From NCBI GenBank assembly GCA_937924505.1, contig CALDSR010000002.1, positions 1 to 64,000 of the forward strand: a DNA stretch of 64,000 bases, given 5' to 3'. The notes beneath the pieces are model-generated. The model saw nothing but the letters and a program-made list of their open reading frames with translations, did no database searches and was not told the DNA's origin. Each line of letters begins with the position of its first letter. The stretch's first letter is position 1. Positions 31,092-41,700 of the stretch are shown here, one piece after another. The position numbers and the translations under genes are program-made. Source of the stretch: an uncultured Granulosicoccus sp. (GTDB lineage: Bacteria; Pseudomonadota; Gammaproteobacteria; Granulosicoccales; Granulosicoccaceae).

Positions 31092-31789
31092 GTGAATCCA
31101 TGACAGGCAGCGCTAGTCACTGGCGGGATGGGCTATGGCGCGACAATCCGGCACTGGTCATGTTGCTCGGATTATGTCCATTACTTGCAGTCAGCAATTC
31201 CGCGATCAACGGCATCGCTCTGGGCCTGGCCACACTTTTGACTGTATGTATAACCAATATGTTCGTTTCCTTGTTTCGACACTGTATCCACACAGCCATT
31301 CGTATTCCCATCTTCGTGTTGATCATTGCGACAACAGTCACTGTCATCGAATTTCTAAGCCGAGCCTATTTCCCTGGCTTGCATCAATCGCTGGGTATTT
31401 TTCTACCGTTGATAGTGACCAATTGCCTGATTCTGGGCAGAGCAGAAGCGTTTGCCTCCCGTCAAGGTGTTCTACCTTCGCTGGCTGACGGGCTCTCAAT
31501 GGGCTTGGGGTTTTTATGGGTGCTCGTACTACTTGGTTCATGCCGAGAGCTGCTCGGACAAGGAACCTTGTTCAGCAATGCTCATCTATTGCTGAACCTG
31601 CCAGAACCGATTTCAGGCATTCGTGTTTTCTCGGAAGACAAAGGAATTTTATTAGCCTTGCTACCACCAGGCGCGTTTATAGGTCTCGGCTTGATGATCG
31701 CAGTAAAGAACTGCTTTGACAGGTCTCATATTTTTCGCAGGAATGTCAAAGTAGCCGTGAACCCAGCTCAAGAAATTCAGATTGACTAA
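31088..31789 (+). CDS. rnfE: Rnf complex subunit E
   Basis: This 233-residue inner-membrane protein is homologous to RnfA/NqrD. It has 'LVMLLGLCPLLAVSNSAINGIALG' and LGIFLPLIVTNCLILGRAEAF, which hold the conserved cysteines, then SCRELLGQGTLF. It completes the rnfABCDGE set. In E. coli and relatives the endonuclease III gene nth often comes next; here a DUF1841 gene follows 100 bases downstream instead. Confidence 0.95.
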   Translation: MSESMTGSASHWRDGLWRDNPALVMLLGLCPLLAVSNSAINGIALGLATLLTVCITNMFVSLFRHCIHTAIRIPIFVLIIATTVTVIEFLSRAYFPGLHQSLGIFLPLIVTNCLILGRAEAFASRQGVLPSLADGLSMGLGFLWVLVLLGSCRELLGQGTLFSNAHLLLNLPEPISGIRVFSEDKGILLALLPPGAFIGLGLMIAVKNCFDRSHIFRRNVKVAVNPAQEIQID

Positions 31790-31888
31790 CACTTGGGACG
31801 CAGTAGCGAACATAATGACAACCTGCTATTGGTTGCTCCGAGCCAATAACTCCGTCCTTCGTCACCCGATATTGCTTACAACAGATCC

Positions 31889-32317
31889 ATGCTGTTTACT
31901 CAAGACAGAAACCGAACCAGGGAAATGTTCCGCCAGGCATGGAACAAGCGTATAGCTGGTGAACCCCTCGAACCACTCGAGAAGCAAGTTGCTGATCTTG
32001 TGGAAGATCATCCTGAATACCATGCCCTGATCACCGAGAATGAAGACGTGATGGACAAGGATTACACGCCAGAAGGTGGCGTTGAGAATCCGTTCCTGCA
32101 TCTTGGCTTGCATCTGGCTCTGCGCGAGCAGGTGGGTACTGATCGACCACGTGGCATCGCCTCTATCACGCGCTCACTACTACTCAAACATGGCGATGGG
32201 CATGCGGTAGAACATCTTATGATCGAATGCCTTGGTGTCTGTCTTTGGGAGGCACAACGACAAGGAACAGCGCCCGATGAGGCGCGTTATCTGGAAAATC
32301 TCAAGCGCCTGCTATAA
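31889..32317 (+). CDS. DUF1841 family protein
   Basis: This 142-residue soluble protein matches the DUF1841 pattern found in many beta- and gammaproteobacteria. It begins MLFTQDRNRTREMFRQAW. The middle has EDHPEYHALI and NPFLHLGLHLALREQ. A conserved histidine/glutamate region follows, HGDGHAVEHLMIECLGVCLWEAQ. The HxxxHxxxE-like arrangement could bind metal, but no function is established for the family. It lies 100 bases after rnfE and may be cotranscribed; in other genomes the family is often found near nth, which would fit a position at the end of an rnf operon. Confidence 0.8.
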   Translation: MLFTQDRNRTREMFRQAWNKRIAGEPLEPLEKQVADLVEDHPEYHALITENEDVMDKDYTPEGGVENPFLHLGLHLALREQVGTDRPRGIASITRSLLLKHGDGHAVEHLMIECLGVCLWEAQRQGTAPDEARYLENLKRLL

Positions 32318-32607
32318 CCGATCCCACTTGGAAGGTTGGTTTTTACTGAGTAATCCTGAAAACTACTGTGTAGTTAGACGCAGCTCCCGTATTCACAAAA
32401 TTCGAGACCACACACACAGTTCAAGTGTGATTCATCGCGCTTGCTCGTGTTTACGGCATGGAGCTTTGTGAGTCACGTCGTCAAGTAATGTGCCGATAAG
32501 TCGCTGTTACTATCAAACCCGATTTACAGTAGCCGTTTTGGCGGAACTACATAAGGATTCGTTGTTCAGCGTATAAAAATAACAATATCAAGACACATCA
32601 GGGTCAG

Positions 32608-34410
32608 ATGCCAACTACAAAACATAAGGTTTTATTCACGCTCACTGTAACCACCAGTGTGATGCTGACTGGCATTTCTCAAGCCGCCGAGCGAGTAGAA
32701 CCTCAATGGCTTGAGTATGAACGTACCGCACCGACACTCGCTGCTGCACATGAAGCCATTGAAAATTCGGAAACAATCGATAGCGAAAATGTTGGCACGC
32801 CAAGCATCCAACCATCTGATGACTTGATAAATGATTATTCTGCTGAAAAACGGGCTCGACTGGAAAAATACGGTCCGTGGCTCGATGAATTCGGCATATC
32901 CAGCAACGCACAGCAATTACTCGATCATATTGCAGACTCTCGTGCACATGGACTGAACCCCGAAGCCTACAACCACGACTATCTGGATAAGCTCAGTCAA
33001 AGCCTCAGGGTCAACCTGAGCTCAGCGGTACCTGGCGGCAACAACACCAGCACGATCAAGCTTCGTAGTGGGCTCAAGAAAGGATTGAGTGAAAGTTTCT
33101 CACTCTTTGTTACTCATCTTGGCCAAGGCGTTGTTGATGCCCGAGACAATCAACGCAGACTGTTTCGAGATCCACCTGCGGTAAGAGCCCACAACCTCCT
33201 TGAAAAGCTAGCTAGTGGCCAGGCTGATGTCAATTCGATAATCAAGCTAATCGAGCCGGCACACGGCGACTACCATCGCCTCAAAGAACGTATGCGTAGT
33301 GCATTGACAGAGCTGGCAACGGATGTCCCAAGAACAACGCTTAACGAAAATACCGATACATTGAAGGTCAGTGAACACTCATCGAATGTTCTGGATCTGC
33401 GCCGACGCTTGATCGAGACAGGTGACTTGCCTGCAGATACGGTTCTGACACCGATGTTTGATGCCGATCTGCTGCTCGCGGTAAAATCTTTTCAAAAGCG
33501 TCATGGGCTCGAACCCGATGGCGCTGTTGGAAAGAAGACCAAAGAAATGCTTAATACCACTGTTCGGGAAGAGATTACCGAGCTGGCCTTAAGCCTTGAA
33601 CGCTGGCGTTGGATGCCTAGAGATCTTGGCGATACTCATATCTACGTCAATCTGCCAAACTACAGATTAACAGTCAAAGACGGTAACGACACTGCTATCG
33701 ATATGCGTGTTGTCATTGGCTCGAAGCGAAATCAGACTCCGGTTTTCTCACGCGATATCAGTTATATGCAGGTTAATCCAACGTGGACCGTACCCGCATC
33801 GATCACCAATCAGGAGCTGATCCCCAAAGAAAAAAGCCAGCCAGGCTATCTGGAAAGCAAGAATTTCAAGGCATATCGCGTCAGCAATGGCGACCTGATC
33901 GAGGTCCCTTTCTCGAGTATTGACCCCAGTCACTATGAGCGGAAAAGGTTTCCGTATGTATTACGTCAAGCAGGAGGGCCAGGCAATGCCCTGGGCAGAA
34001 TGAAGTTCATGATGCCAAACCCTTATGCGATCTACTTGCATGACACACAAGCCAAAGGCTTGTTTAACAGAAATGATCGAGCCTACAGCCACGGCTGCAT
34101 CAGATTGAGCGAGCCTGACAAACTGGCACAACTGCTTTTGCAATTGGATGGCAACAACTACAAAAGCATCAAGCGTGCGCTGCGCTCATCTACAACTGAC
34201 ACACTGCGATTCAAGAAAAATATTCCAACCCACATGGCTTACATAACAACCTGGATTGATGAGAGCGGTGAATTGCAACGACGCAAAGATGTTTATCAGC
34301 ACGATCCAGCTTTGCGTGCCGCACTATTCAGTGAAAACACCTTGCTGAACACACTAAGCTCGCCAGTTAACGAGGATGTGCTGATGATCGCGGAGTCCGA
34401 CGAGTCGTGA
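32608..34410 (+). CDS. Murein L,D-transpeptidase, YcbB/LdtD type
   Basis: This 600-residue periplasmic enzyme forms 3-3 cross-links in peptidoglycan. The parts in order are a signal peptide (MPTTKHKVLFTLTVTTSVML, ending near SQAA) and an N-terminal scaffold domain with WLDEFGISSNAQQLLDHI. A peptidoglycan-binding domain with SFQKRHGLEPDGAVGKKT (about 295-310) comes next. The YkuD catalytic domain holds YSHGCIRLSEP with the nucleophile C497. The length agrees with E. coli YcbB (615). The start has AGGG four or five bases upstream. The stop codon is the first unit of an 8-bp tandem repeat. Confidence 0.93.
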   Translation: MPTTKHKVLFTLTVTTSVMLTGISQAAERVEPQWLEYERTAPTLAAAHEAIENSETIDSENVGTPSIQPSDDLINDYSAEKRARLEKYGPWLDEFGISSNAQQLLDHIADSRAHGLNPEAYNHDYLDKLSQSLRVNLSSAVPGGNNTSTIKLRSGLKKGLSESFSLFVTHLGQGVVDARDNQRRLFRDPPAVRAHNLLEKLASGQADVNSIIKLIEPAHGDYHRLKERMRSALTELATDVPRTTLNENTDTLKVSEHSSNVLDLRRRLIETGDLPADTVLTPMFDADLLLAVKSFQKRHGLEPDGAVGKKTKEMLNTTVREEITELALSLERWRWMPRDLGDTHIYVNLPNYRLTVKDGNDTAIDMRVVIGSKRNQTPVFSRDISYMQVNPTWTVPASITNQELIPKEKSQPGYLESKNFKAYRVSNGDLIEVPFSSIDPSHYERKRFPYVLRQAGGPGNALGRMKFMMPNPYAIYLHDTQAKGLFNRNDRAYSHGCIRLSEPDKLAQLLLQLDGNNYKSIKRALRSSTTDTLRFKKNIPTHMAYITTWIDESGELQRRKDVYQHDPALRAALFSENTLLNTLSSPVNEDVLMIAESDES

Positions 34411-34455
34411 GGTATTGAGGTATTGAGGTATTGAGGTATTCGGGTATTGACGTAT
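34408..34455 (+). repeat. 8-bp tandem repeat, six units (TGAGGTAT)
   Basis: Four perfect units of TGAGGTAT are followed by two diverged units (TCGGGTAT, TGACGTAT), 48 bases in all. The first TGA is the stop codon of the L,D-transpeptidase gene. The unit length is not a multiple of three, so a change in unit number would not alter the protein but would change the 3' spacer toward mazG. Confidence 0.95.
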
Positions 34456-34548
34456 TAAGCCATTCGGGCTGGTGAAATCTACGCTCTACAACTGCATAAC
34501 TCTCCGAACACGCTCAATAAACGAAGTACAAGCTTTCAGTTAATCGAT

Positions 34549-35364
34549 TTAACAGATGCCTTCTCTGACCTTGGCTTCACGCCAGAGCAAATCCAATTCA
34601 TCGAGATCGAGTTCGGGCAGTGATCTGGACTGCTCGGATGCCAAGGCTTCGACCTGCTTGAATCGATTGCTGAACTTCTGACTGGCTCGACGCAATGCAG
34701 TCTCCGCATCGACCGACAAAAAACGCGCGAGATTGACGACTGTAAATAGCAGATCGCCTACTTCATCTTCTATGGCGTCCTGCTCAGCCGAGGTTCGGGC
34801 TTCAGCAAGTTCATTGATTTCTTCTTGTAGTTTTTCCCAGACGGGATCAATATCAGGCCAATCAAAACCAACTCGGGCCGCACGTTTCTGCAACTTGTCC
34901 GCTCGTTTCAGGGCCGGCAGATTCTGCGCTATTCCATCCAGCGCCGAGGCCGGTATCAACTCACCATTTGGGTTCTGACGAGCCTGACGGGCTGCTCGCT
35001 CACGTGCCTTCTCGGCTTCCCAAGCTGCTTTCAACTCCGCTTCGTCAGCGAATTCAACATTTGAAAAAACATGTGGGTGACGTCGTATCATCTTTTCGGT
35101 AATCGCATCTACTACATCATTAAAATCGAACGCACCTTGCTCTTGGGCCATTTGTGCGTGGAAGACCACCTGCAAAAGGAGATCTCCAAGTTCATCGCGA
35201 AGATCATCCAGATCCTCGCGTTCGATTGCGTCTGCCACTTCATAGGCTTCTTCGATCGTGTAGGGCGCAATGCTCTTGAAGTTCTGCTGGACATCCCAGG
35301 CACAGCCTGAGTCAGGATCCCGCAGACATCGCATGACGTCCAGTAATTCATCAACATTTGACAC
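34549..35364 (-). CDS. mazG: Nucleoside triphosphate pyrophosphohydrolase
   Basis: This 271-residue protein has two MazG repeats. The first shows EEAYEVADAIEREDLDDLRDELGDLLLQVVFHAQ near residue 40. The second shows EEINELAEARTSAEQDAIEDEVGDLLFTVVNLAR near residue 190. Each holds the EExxE and ExxD metal-binding acids. MazG hydrolyses NTPs and dNTPs to monophosphates, lowering ppGpp-related stress or removing damaged nucleotides. It opens with MRCLRDPDSGCAWD, the usual N-terminal signature. It is convergent with the L,D-transpeptidase gene. Confidence 0.95.
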   Translation of the reverse strand: MSNVDELLDVMRCLRDPDSGCAWDVQQNFKSIAPYTIEEAYEVADAIEREDLDDLRDELGDLLLQVVFHAQMAQEQGAFDFNDVVDAITEKMIRRHPHVFSNVEFADEAELKAAWEAEKARERAARQARQNPNGELIPASALDGIAQNLPALKRADKLQKRAARVGFDWPDIDPVWEKLQEEINELAEARTSAEQDAIEDEVGDLLFTVVNLARFLSVDAETALRRASQKFSNRFKQVEALASEQSRSLPELDLDELDLLWREAKVREGIC

Positions 35365-35438
35365 GAAGAATACACTCAGGTCCCGACATGGAAATAGCAG
35401 CTTTGAGGCTGGTGAAATTCGTTGTATCTGGATCGTGA

Positions 35439-36044
35439 TTAGTAAGTAATTTTCAACCCCACGTGAATGCTCCGATCAAGAGTTACATTATCGAAGTCGT
35501 TTGTATCAAATTGCATGCGTCGGTAGCCGATGTAAGCACGTGCTTGCGGAATGATTTCAACCTGAAACCGAGCAGCCACCTCTGCGTAATTTTCGGCATC
35601 CGAAAAACTGGTGATGCTCGGCGCATAAAATGCTTCGAAGCTGAGCTCCATTGGGTTATATTTTGACGACGCCAGCAGCAAGCCAGCCTGCATTCCCAGG
35701 GCTAAGGCACCTACCGTTTCATCGTCTTCATCTGGGATGACATTGTTTTCGTCGACCTCTACCTGACCACCCAACGCTTTTAAGCCAGCCGCGAGGTTGT
35801 ACTGCGAGGTCGCCGATTGACGGTAGCCACGTGCCATCAGGGTTGCATGCAGGATGTTGTCACCAACTTCGCTGATAAATCCACCCACAGAGAGCTCAGT
35901 ACCGCCACCGCCGGCAAGTGGGTAGGGATTCAACAGCAGAGACAGGTTCGCCGTCTCATTGCTCAACGCCAGATCAAGCCCACTCGCCTCTGCCGTGCCG
36001 ATTGTGCCTAGCAGCAGAACGATGCTTGCAAGCGTTTTTTTCAT
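35439..36044 (-). CDS. YfaZ-like outer-membrane protein
   Basis: This 201-residue protein has a signal peptide (MKKTLASIVLLLGTIGTAEA). Glycine-rich amphipathic strands follow: SVGGFISEVGDN, TLMARGYR, LALGMQAGLLLASSKYNPMELSFEAFYAPSITSFSDAENYAEVAARF. The terminal strand is SIHVGLKITY, ending in an aromatic residue. This matches the YfaZ family of predicted outer-membrane barrels (E. coli YfaZ 180 residues), whose role is unknown. The gene stands alone between mazG (74 bases upstream on the same strand direction) and a divergent esterase-like gene. Confidence 0.8.
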   Translation of the reverse strand: MKKTLASIVLLLGTIGTAEASGLDLALSNETANLSLLLNPYPLAGGGGTELSVGGFISEVGDNILHATLMARGYRQSATSQYNLAAGLKALGGQVEVDENNVIPDEDDETVGALALGMQAGLLLASSKYNPMELSFEAFYAPSITSFSDAENYAEVAARFQVEIIPQARAYIGYRRMQFDTNDFDNVTLDRSIHVGLKITY

Positions 36045-36377
36045 GGGTACCTCACACAGGTGTCAGTTTTCTAACAGGAGTCTAGTTGGGAAATTTGTAC
36101 TCGCAAGGCCCAGTAGCGCCGCCACGAACAGGTGACGCAATGTTGACGGCACAAGGCACGCGGGTATGCTTGGGCCTTTAGCCCATCAGCTCTCGATGCA
36201 AGACTGCTCCGGCCACTATTGACACCCGCAAGTATTTGGAGACGTTAAGAATTGTGAGCAAACTCAGACACAATGACGATACCGATACTCCACGCTTCAA
36301 AGCGCCCTGAGTCTAGTAGAAAGAGCGAAAATCTTTGACTCAGCGGTATTGGCTTACAGGTAGCCACAGTTAAACCC
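36045..36377. other. 333-base spacer between divergent yfaZ-like and esterase-like genes
   Basis: No coding frame or RNA gene is evident. A small hairpin, TGGGC-CTTTA-GCCCA, lies at 36171-36185. The spacer must hold both promoters, but I cannot place -35/-10 boxes convincingly. Confidence 0.5.
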
Positions 36378-38780
36378 ATGAAAAAATTATGGCATTACAA
36401 GCTGCCCTTACTGGTCAAATCACTGATCTTGCTATCACTGGCAAGTCAATCTGCGGTAGGCGAATCCATTGTCATTACTCCACAGAATATTCGTGACGCG
36501 TTGACATCGACCGCAACACCAACTGAGTATTTACAGCAAGCGGTCAATACCCAAATCCGGGAATCTCTTGAGTCAGCAGGTGTTGGCCTTGGAACCGGGA
36601 CCTTGGTTTACACCGACATTCTCCCTGGCTCACGGATAAACGACGGCTGCAATCCGGTAGATGTTGATGATGTATTCATAAGCGCCGTGGTGAACAATTC
36701 CTCCTTTCTTTCTGCGGATATCGTATCGCTGCATGAGCCAATGGTTCTGTCACTGAATCTGAACGCCGAGCTAAGCGTCGAAGGTAGTGCAGAACAAACT
36801 TTCGGCTTTCGTGTTGGTGATTGCATCGAGGTCGGTAGTGACAGGTTCTCGTTTCAGGCCGAAGGCCCCTTTGAGTTCGGCCTCACCATCAGTCTTGACC
36901 TGAACCCGATATTTGACCAACCAGGAAACACGCTCGTACTGCAGCCCGAAGTAAGTGTGACTGGCGGTTTGAATGCGTGGTCGGTAAGCGTCGATGTCAA
37001 CGATACGATTTTCCGCGCTGTACTGGAGAGGTACCTCGAAGACAAGATACGCGATAGCTTGTCCAGCGAACGAATCGCCGCCGCAATCGCTGACGTCGAG
37101 CAGTCACTGCGACAGCAACTCAGTGCTCTGCAAGAAGATGACAGCTTGACAATTGAATTACCCGCGCCTGATGACCCACAAATTGACGCGCTTTACGAGC
37201 TCCTCAGCCCAACTGCCGATTACAGCTTGTCGATTGCTTACACACGTACTCGACGTGCCGAACTTTTAGCGGCAATTATTTCCGGCGATCAGGATTGGCT
37301 GGACGACATTGTCAGCGATACCGCCGCATGTCAAGCCAGTAGCATTTTACAAATCGATCTACCACACGCCCCCTTGTATTCAACAGCCAATGGATCTTGC
37401 GCTCGTGTAGAGAGAATTGATACCGAACAAGCCGCCGGACGTTCGTACTCACTCTATCTTGATGAGCTATGCCTGCAGCCAGCACAGGTAGACCCGGTGA
37501 GTGCGGTTGACTTCTGTACCGTCGCGCTGGATACGAGAAGACTTGGCAACGCGGCATCCAAACCGGAACAACTTGAAAGCTGGCAGTTCTCTCCCGGCAA
37601 CCAGTTTGATATCAGCGCGGCTTCTTTAGCCGGACTTGAGCAACCTTTCATACAGCGAGTGAAGTACAAGGAAGTACAGACCGCAGCTGGACTCTGTCAA
37701 CTCGAAATGCGCGTGTATAGCGCACTTCCAGGGAAAGAACCCAGCACGCAATTCAGATCGATTCTCGTCTTGCACGGTGGAAGTTGGCAGCATCGATCGT
37801 CAGGTTTTATCGGAGTTGAACCCATGGCAACCCAGTTTGTCTCCCGTGGCTTTGTAGTCTTTGTGCCGTTCTATCGATTGCTGGGCGAGCGCGAAGGTAA
37901 CGTTGAATGTCAGCAAGCCGCATTTTCAGACATTACTGATGATGCAAATGACGCACTCGATTGGGTTGTCGAGAACCAGGAACGCTATGGCGCAAAAGGA
38001 CGAGTCAGCCTGTTTGGACAATCTGCTGGTGGGCATCTTGGCGCAATGTTGGCCATCAACAGAAGCGATCAGATCGAGCGAGCCGCCTTATTTTATGCGC
38101 CCACAGACTTCCCGGATTTTCTCGAAGAGCTCCAGTCAGGTAGGTTTGTCAGCGGCTCAGGGACGCGCATTCTTGAGTCTGTTCTTGCTCAGGAGCTTGG
38201 TTCGATCGTGGCAACAAATGAGTTGTTGCAACAAAACAGTTTCCCAGATGCTATCAGCCAGAAAATGGTTAACAATCTGAGAGTACCACCGTTATTTTTA
38301 CTGCATGGTGAGCAGGATTCAGTGCTGCCATTCAGACAATCTGTGCGGCTCTGCAATGCACTCGGTGGAAATCCGGATACTGGCGTAGCTAGCCTGGATC
38401 CAAATACAACCTCAGCACGTCGGGTTCATGAGTGCGACGACCAAGGCAGTCAGTTACACCTGATTGCTCAAGGGCAGCATGCGCTGGATATCTGTATCGC
38501 CGACGAGCTATGCCTCTCTGGTGATCGTAATAGCGCGCAACTGACGGGCGACTCCGTGAATGAAATGCTTGCGTGGATGCAACGTTCAGAATTGCTTGCA
38601 CAAGACAGTTTTCTTGATGATACAGATTCAGCAGCCAGAGGTTCCAGTGATTCGGCCTTGCTAGCAATTCTGATGTTAATAGGCTTTCCAAGGTTAAGGA
38701 TAGCCTTGGCGGGAATACGAAAGCCTGGCTATTTCAAACGATACTCACCTTGGAAACACCTACACCACCTGAGCGAGTAG
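36378..38780 (+). CDS. Exported alpha/beta-hydrolase (esterase/lipase-like) with a large unassigned N-terminal region
   Basis: This 800-residue protein has a signal peptide (LLVKSLILLSLASQSAVG). A region of about 400 residues of unknown family follows, mixed beta and helical, with several cysteines that could form disulfides. Residues about 440-740 are an alpha/beta hydrolase: VLHGGSWQHRSSG (oxyanion region), FGQSAGGHLG with nucleophile S549, HGEQDSVLPF with the acid, and AQGQHALDI with the histidine. This is the BD-FAE/carboxylesterase-like pattern. The end has a short hydrophobic stretch (SALLAILMLIGF) and basic residues, perhaps a membrane anchor or a decayed sorting signal. It is convergent with hrpA, stops one base apart. 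Confidence 0.75.
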   Translation: MKKLWHYKLPLLVKSLILLSLASQSAVGESIVITPQNIRDALTSTATPTEYLQQAVNTQIRESLESAGVGLGTGTLVYTDILPGSRINDGCNPVDVDDVFISAVVNNSSFLSADIVSLHEPMVLSLNLNAELSVEGSAEQTFGFRVGDCIEVGSDRFSFQAEGPFEFGLTISLDLNPIFDQPGNTLVLQPEVSVTGGLNAWSVSVDVNDTIFRAVLERYLEDKIRDSLSSERIAAAIADVEQSLRQQLSALQEDDSLTIELPAPDDPQIDALYELLSPTADYSLSIAYTRTRRAELLAAIISGDQDWLDDIVSDTAACQASSILQIDLPHAPLYSTANGSCARVERIDTEQAAGRSYSLYLDELCLQPAQVDPVSAVDFCTVALDTRRLGNAASKPEQLESWQFSPGNQFDISAASLAGLEQPFIQRVKYKEVQTAAGLCQLEMRVYSALPGKEPSTQFRSILVLHGGSWQHRSSGFIGVEPMATQFVSRGFVVFVPFYRLLGEREGNVECQQAAFSDITDDANDALDWVVENQERYGAKGRVSLFGQSAGGHLGAMLAINRSDQIERAALFYAPTDFPDFLEELQSGRFVSGSGTRILESVLAQELGSIVATNELLQQNSFPDAISQKMVNNLRVPPLFLLHGEQDSVLPFRQSVRLCNALGGNPDTGVASLDPNTTSARRVHECDDQGSQLHLIAQGQHALDICIADELCLSGDRNSAQLTGDSVNEMLAWMQRSELLAQDSFLDDTDSAARGSSDSALLAILMLIGFPRLRIALAGIRKPGYFKRYSPWKHLHHLSE

Positions 38781-38781
38781 A

Positions 38782-41700
38782 TCAGGACAAGTCCGCAACA
38801 CGATTCTCAAGCCGAGATACCGAGACCTTTTCTACGGTACCGAGATCCTGTGCAAACAGGGATATCCTGAGCTCTTCGAAAGACCACCGCAACGCCTGCC
38901 ATTTCAGCTCATGATCGGGATTGTCTTCACGATACCTGGGCAAGTCCTTGAAACGCTCCCAGACTGGCAAAAGTTCGGAGCGCCGACGACGGTCCTTGTC
39001 CGGCGCCTGATCAATACCATCAAGACGCTTTCCCATTGCCTGAAAATAAACCGGCAGACGCCGCAGGCGATCAAGTCCTGTGTGCGTTACAAAACCCAGA
39101 TAGATCAAGGCATTCATCTGATCCTTTAGGTCAGCAGCTGCCTCTATCCAGCTTAAAGCAAGTGACCCATCAAGCCGTTTGGCAACCACTCGATAGTTTT
39201 CGAACACCTGCTCCAAGGCCTGACAAAACCGAGTCGCATTGGGCACCAATTGTTCACGCGATGTATCCAGTGCATGCATGAAAGCATCGCGACTTCTTGG
39301 TAGATCATAAGACAGGACAAAGGTCTCGTCGATCGACGCATCGATAATGTCAGCGATCAACTGTTGCTTGTTACCAAACGGCGTGAAGCGCAAACTCAAT
39401 ACATCAATGTTTGGCAACTTGCGCTGCAAGTATTTGATTTCATCCCGCAAAACTTGAGCATACAGGGCACGTACCCCCGCAGGCATTGCCTTGGCGGCCG
39501 CGGCGCGTGTTGCAAAGAGCTTGATACCGACACCCTTGTCATTGACTTGCAACGCTGGAAAGCCTTGCATCGTGATGCCTGGCTTTTCAATATCGACGCA
39601 CTCGGGAAGATCACCAAAATTCCAGGTTGAGACACTTTCCTTTTCGATACTGTTATCGCTAAACCGCAGCAACGTCTCTTCAACTTCGCCAACATACGAT
39701 TTTTGCAGTAATTCAAGCTGCCGTCCGGAATTCAGAACCTTGCCTTGATCATCAATGACTTCAAATCTCATCAACAAATGCTTTGGCAAGCTTGATGTCT
39801 CCCACATCGAGCGTTCCACTTCAACTCCCGTCATACGTTGCAGATGATGACTCAACGATTGCAACAAGCTTCCTTCTTCGGGCGACATTGCTGCGACACA
39901 AGCAACGGCATAATCAGGCGCTGGGACAAAATTACGGCGCATCTGCTTCGGCAATGACTTAATCAACAATGTGATTTTTTCAACCACAAGACCTGGCACC
40001 AACCATTCGCAGCGCTCTGAAGGAATCCGATTCAAGACTTCAACGGGTACGACCAAGGTGACACCATCGTCATCTTCGCCAGGGGCAAAGTGATAACGCA
40101 GAGGCAATACCATTCCATTGACATCGAGTTGGTTTGGGTAGTCTGAATCGGCCACCTCCACTGCACCCTCTGCCAGCAACTGCTCACGAGCGAAATACAA
40201 ACCACGCGGAAAATCCGCTTCATAGCTTTGTCGCCAGGTTTCAAAAGTTTTGGTGGTATGAATTTCCTGAGGTATCAATGCATCGTAGAAACGAACGAGT
40301 TCCTCTGGATCGACAACAATGTCTCGTCGACGCGACTTCTCTTCAAGACTGGCAACCTCGTCAAGCAACTCCTGGTTAAAGCGATGGAAGTTACCTTTGG
40401 TTCGCAAGGCACCACCGACCAAGGCATCACGTATGAATATTTGCCGAGCTTCCGCCGGGTTGATGGGGCCATAATTGACGCGCTTCTTTGGATTGATGAT
40501 GAGACCGTAAAGCGTCGACTGTGCCCACGCGGCAACCGTACCTTGCTTGGCTTGCCAGTGCGCATCTCGATAGCTGTAATGCAAAAGATGCTCTGCCATT
40601 TGCTCGATCCAGTCAGGATTAATTCCAGCAACCTGGCGCGCATAAAGCCTGCTGGTCTCAGCAATTTCCGCTGCCATGATCCACTTGGGGCCTTTCTTGA
40701 ACAGGCCGCTACCGGGAAAAATGTGCAGATGACGATTACGGGTGGCCAGGTAGTCATGCTTGTCAGTTTTGACCGCTACATGCGACAACAAGCCTGCAAG
40801 TAGTGCGCGGTGTATCGCCTCTGGCTTTGCTTCTGTCGTTGTTAACGGTAGCTTCAAGCTCTTACACATTCTTGTCAGTTGTCGACGCACGTCCATCCAC
40901 TCAATGATCCGAAGCGGGGAGAGAAACCGCTGCTTGCACATTTTGCGAAACTGCGAGTTTGACAGTTGCTTTTTTTGCACGGTGACAAAGTTCCACAGAT
41001 TCAACCACGCCAGAAAATCAGAGGTCTCCACGTTAAATTCCGCGTGCATTTCATCAGCAGCTTCGCGCTTGTCGAACGGTCGGTCACGAGGATCCTGAAC
41101 AGACAGCGCACTGACAATGGTCAAGACATCGGCCACACAACCTTCGTCTGCAGCAGCCAGCATCATACGACCGAGACGAGGATCTATAGGCAAACGTGCC
41201 AAGCGTTTACCAATGTCGGTGAGCTGGCGATTGTCATTCAGCGCACCAAGTTCTTGCAAGGTGCGATATCCGTCATTAACAAAACGAGATTCCGGCGACT
41301 CGACAAACGGAAATTGATCAACAGTGCCAAGACGCATTGATGCCATTTGCAGGATGACTGCAGCCAGATTCGTCCGAAGAATCTCGGGCTGGGTAAATTC
41401 TCGTCGGCTCAGGAAGTCCTCTTCCGAGTAAAGACGGATGCAAACACCTGGCGCTTCTCGACCACATCGACCCATGCGTTGGTTAGCGGATGCCTGAGAC
41501 ACCTTTTCTATTGGCAATCGTTGAACTTTGCTTCTAACACTGTAGCGTGAAGTTCGCGCGTAGCCAGGATCAATGACAGCACGGATTCCGGGGACAGTTA
41601 ACGATGTTTCTGCCACATTGGTTGCCAGTACGATGCGTGGCGCAACATGTTTCTGGAAGATGCGATTCTGTTCTGCATTTGACAAGCGTGAATACAAAGG

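Noticed and set aside
36300..36377. TTGACT-like -35 boxes in several spacers (for example near 36335 and 55377)
   Set aside because: No matching -10 hexamer at 16-18 bases; reporting promoters would be guesswork.
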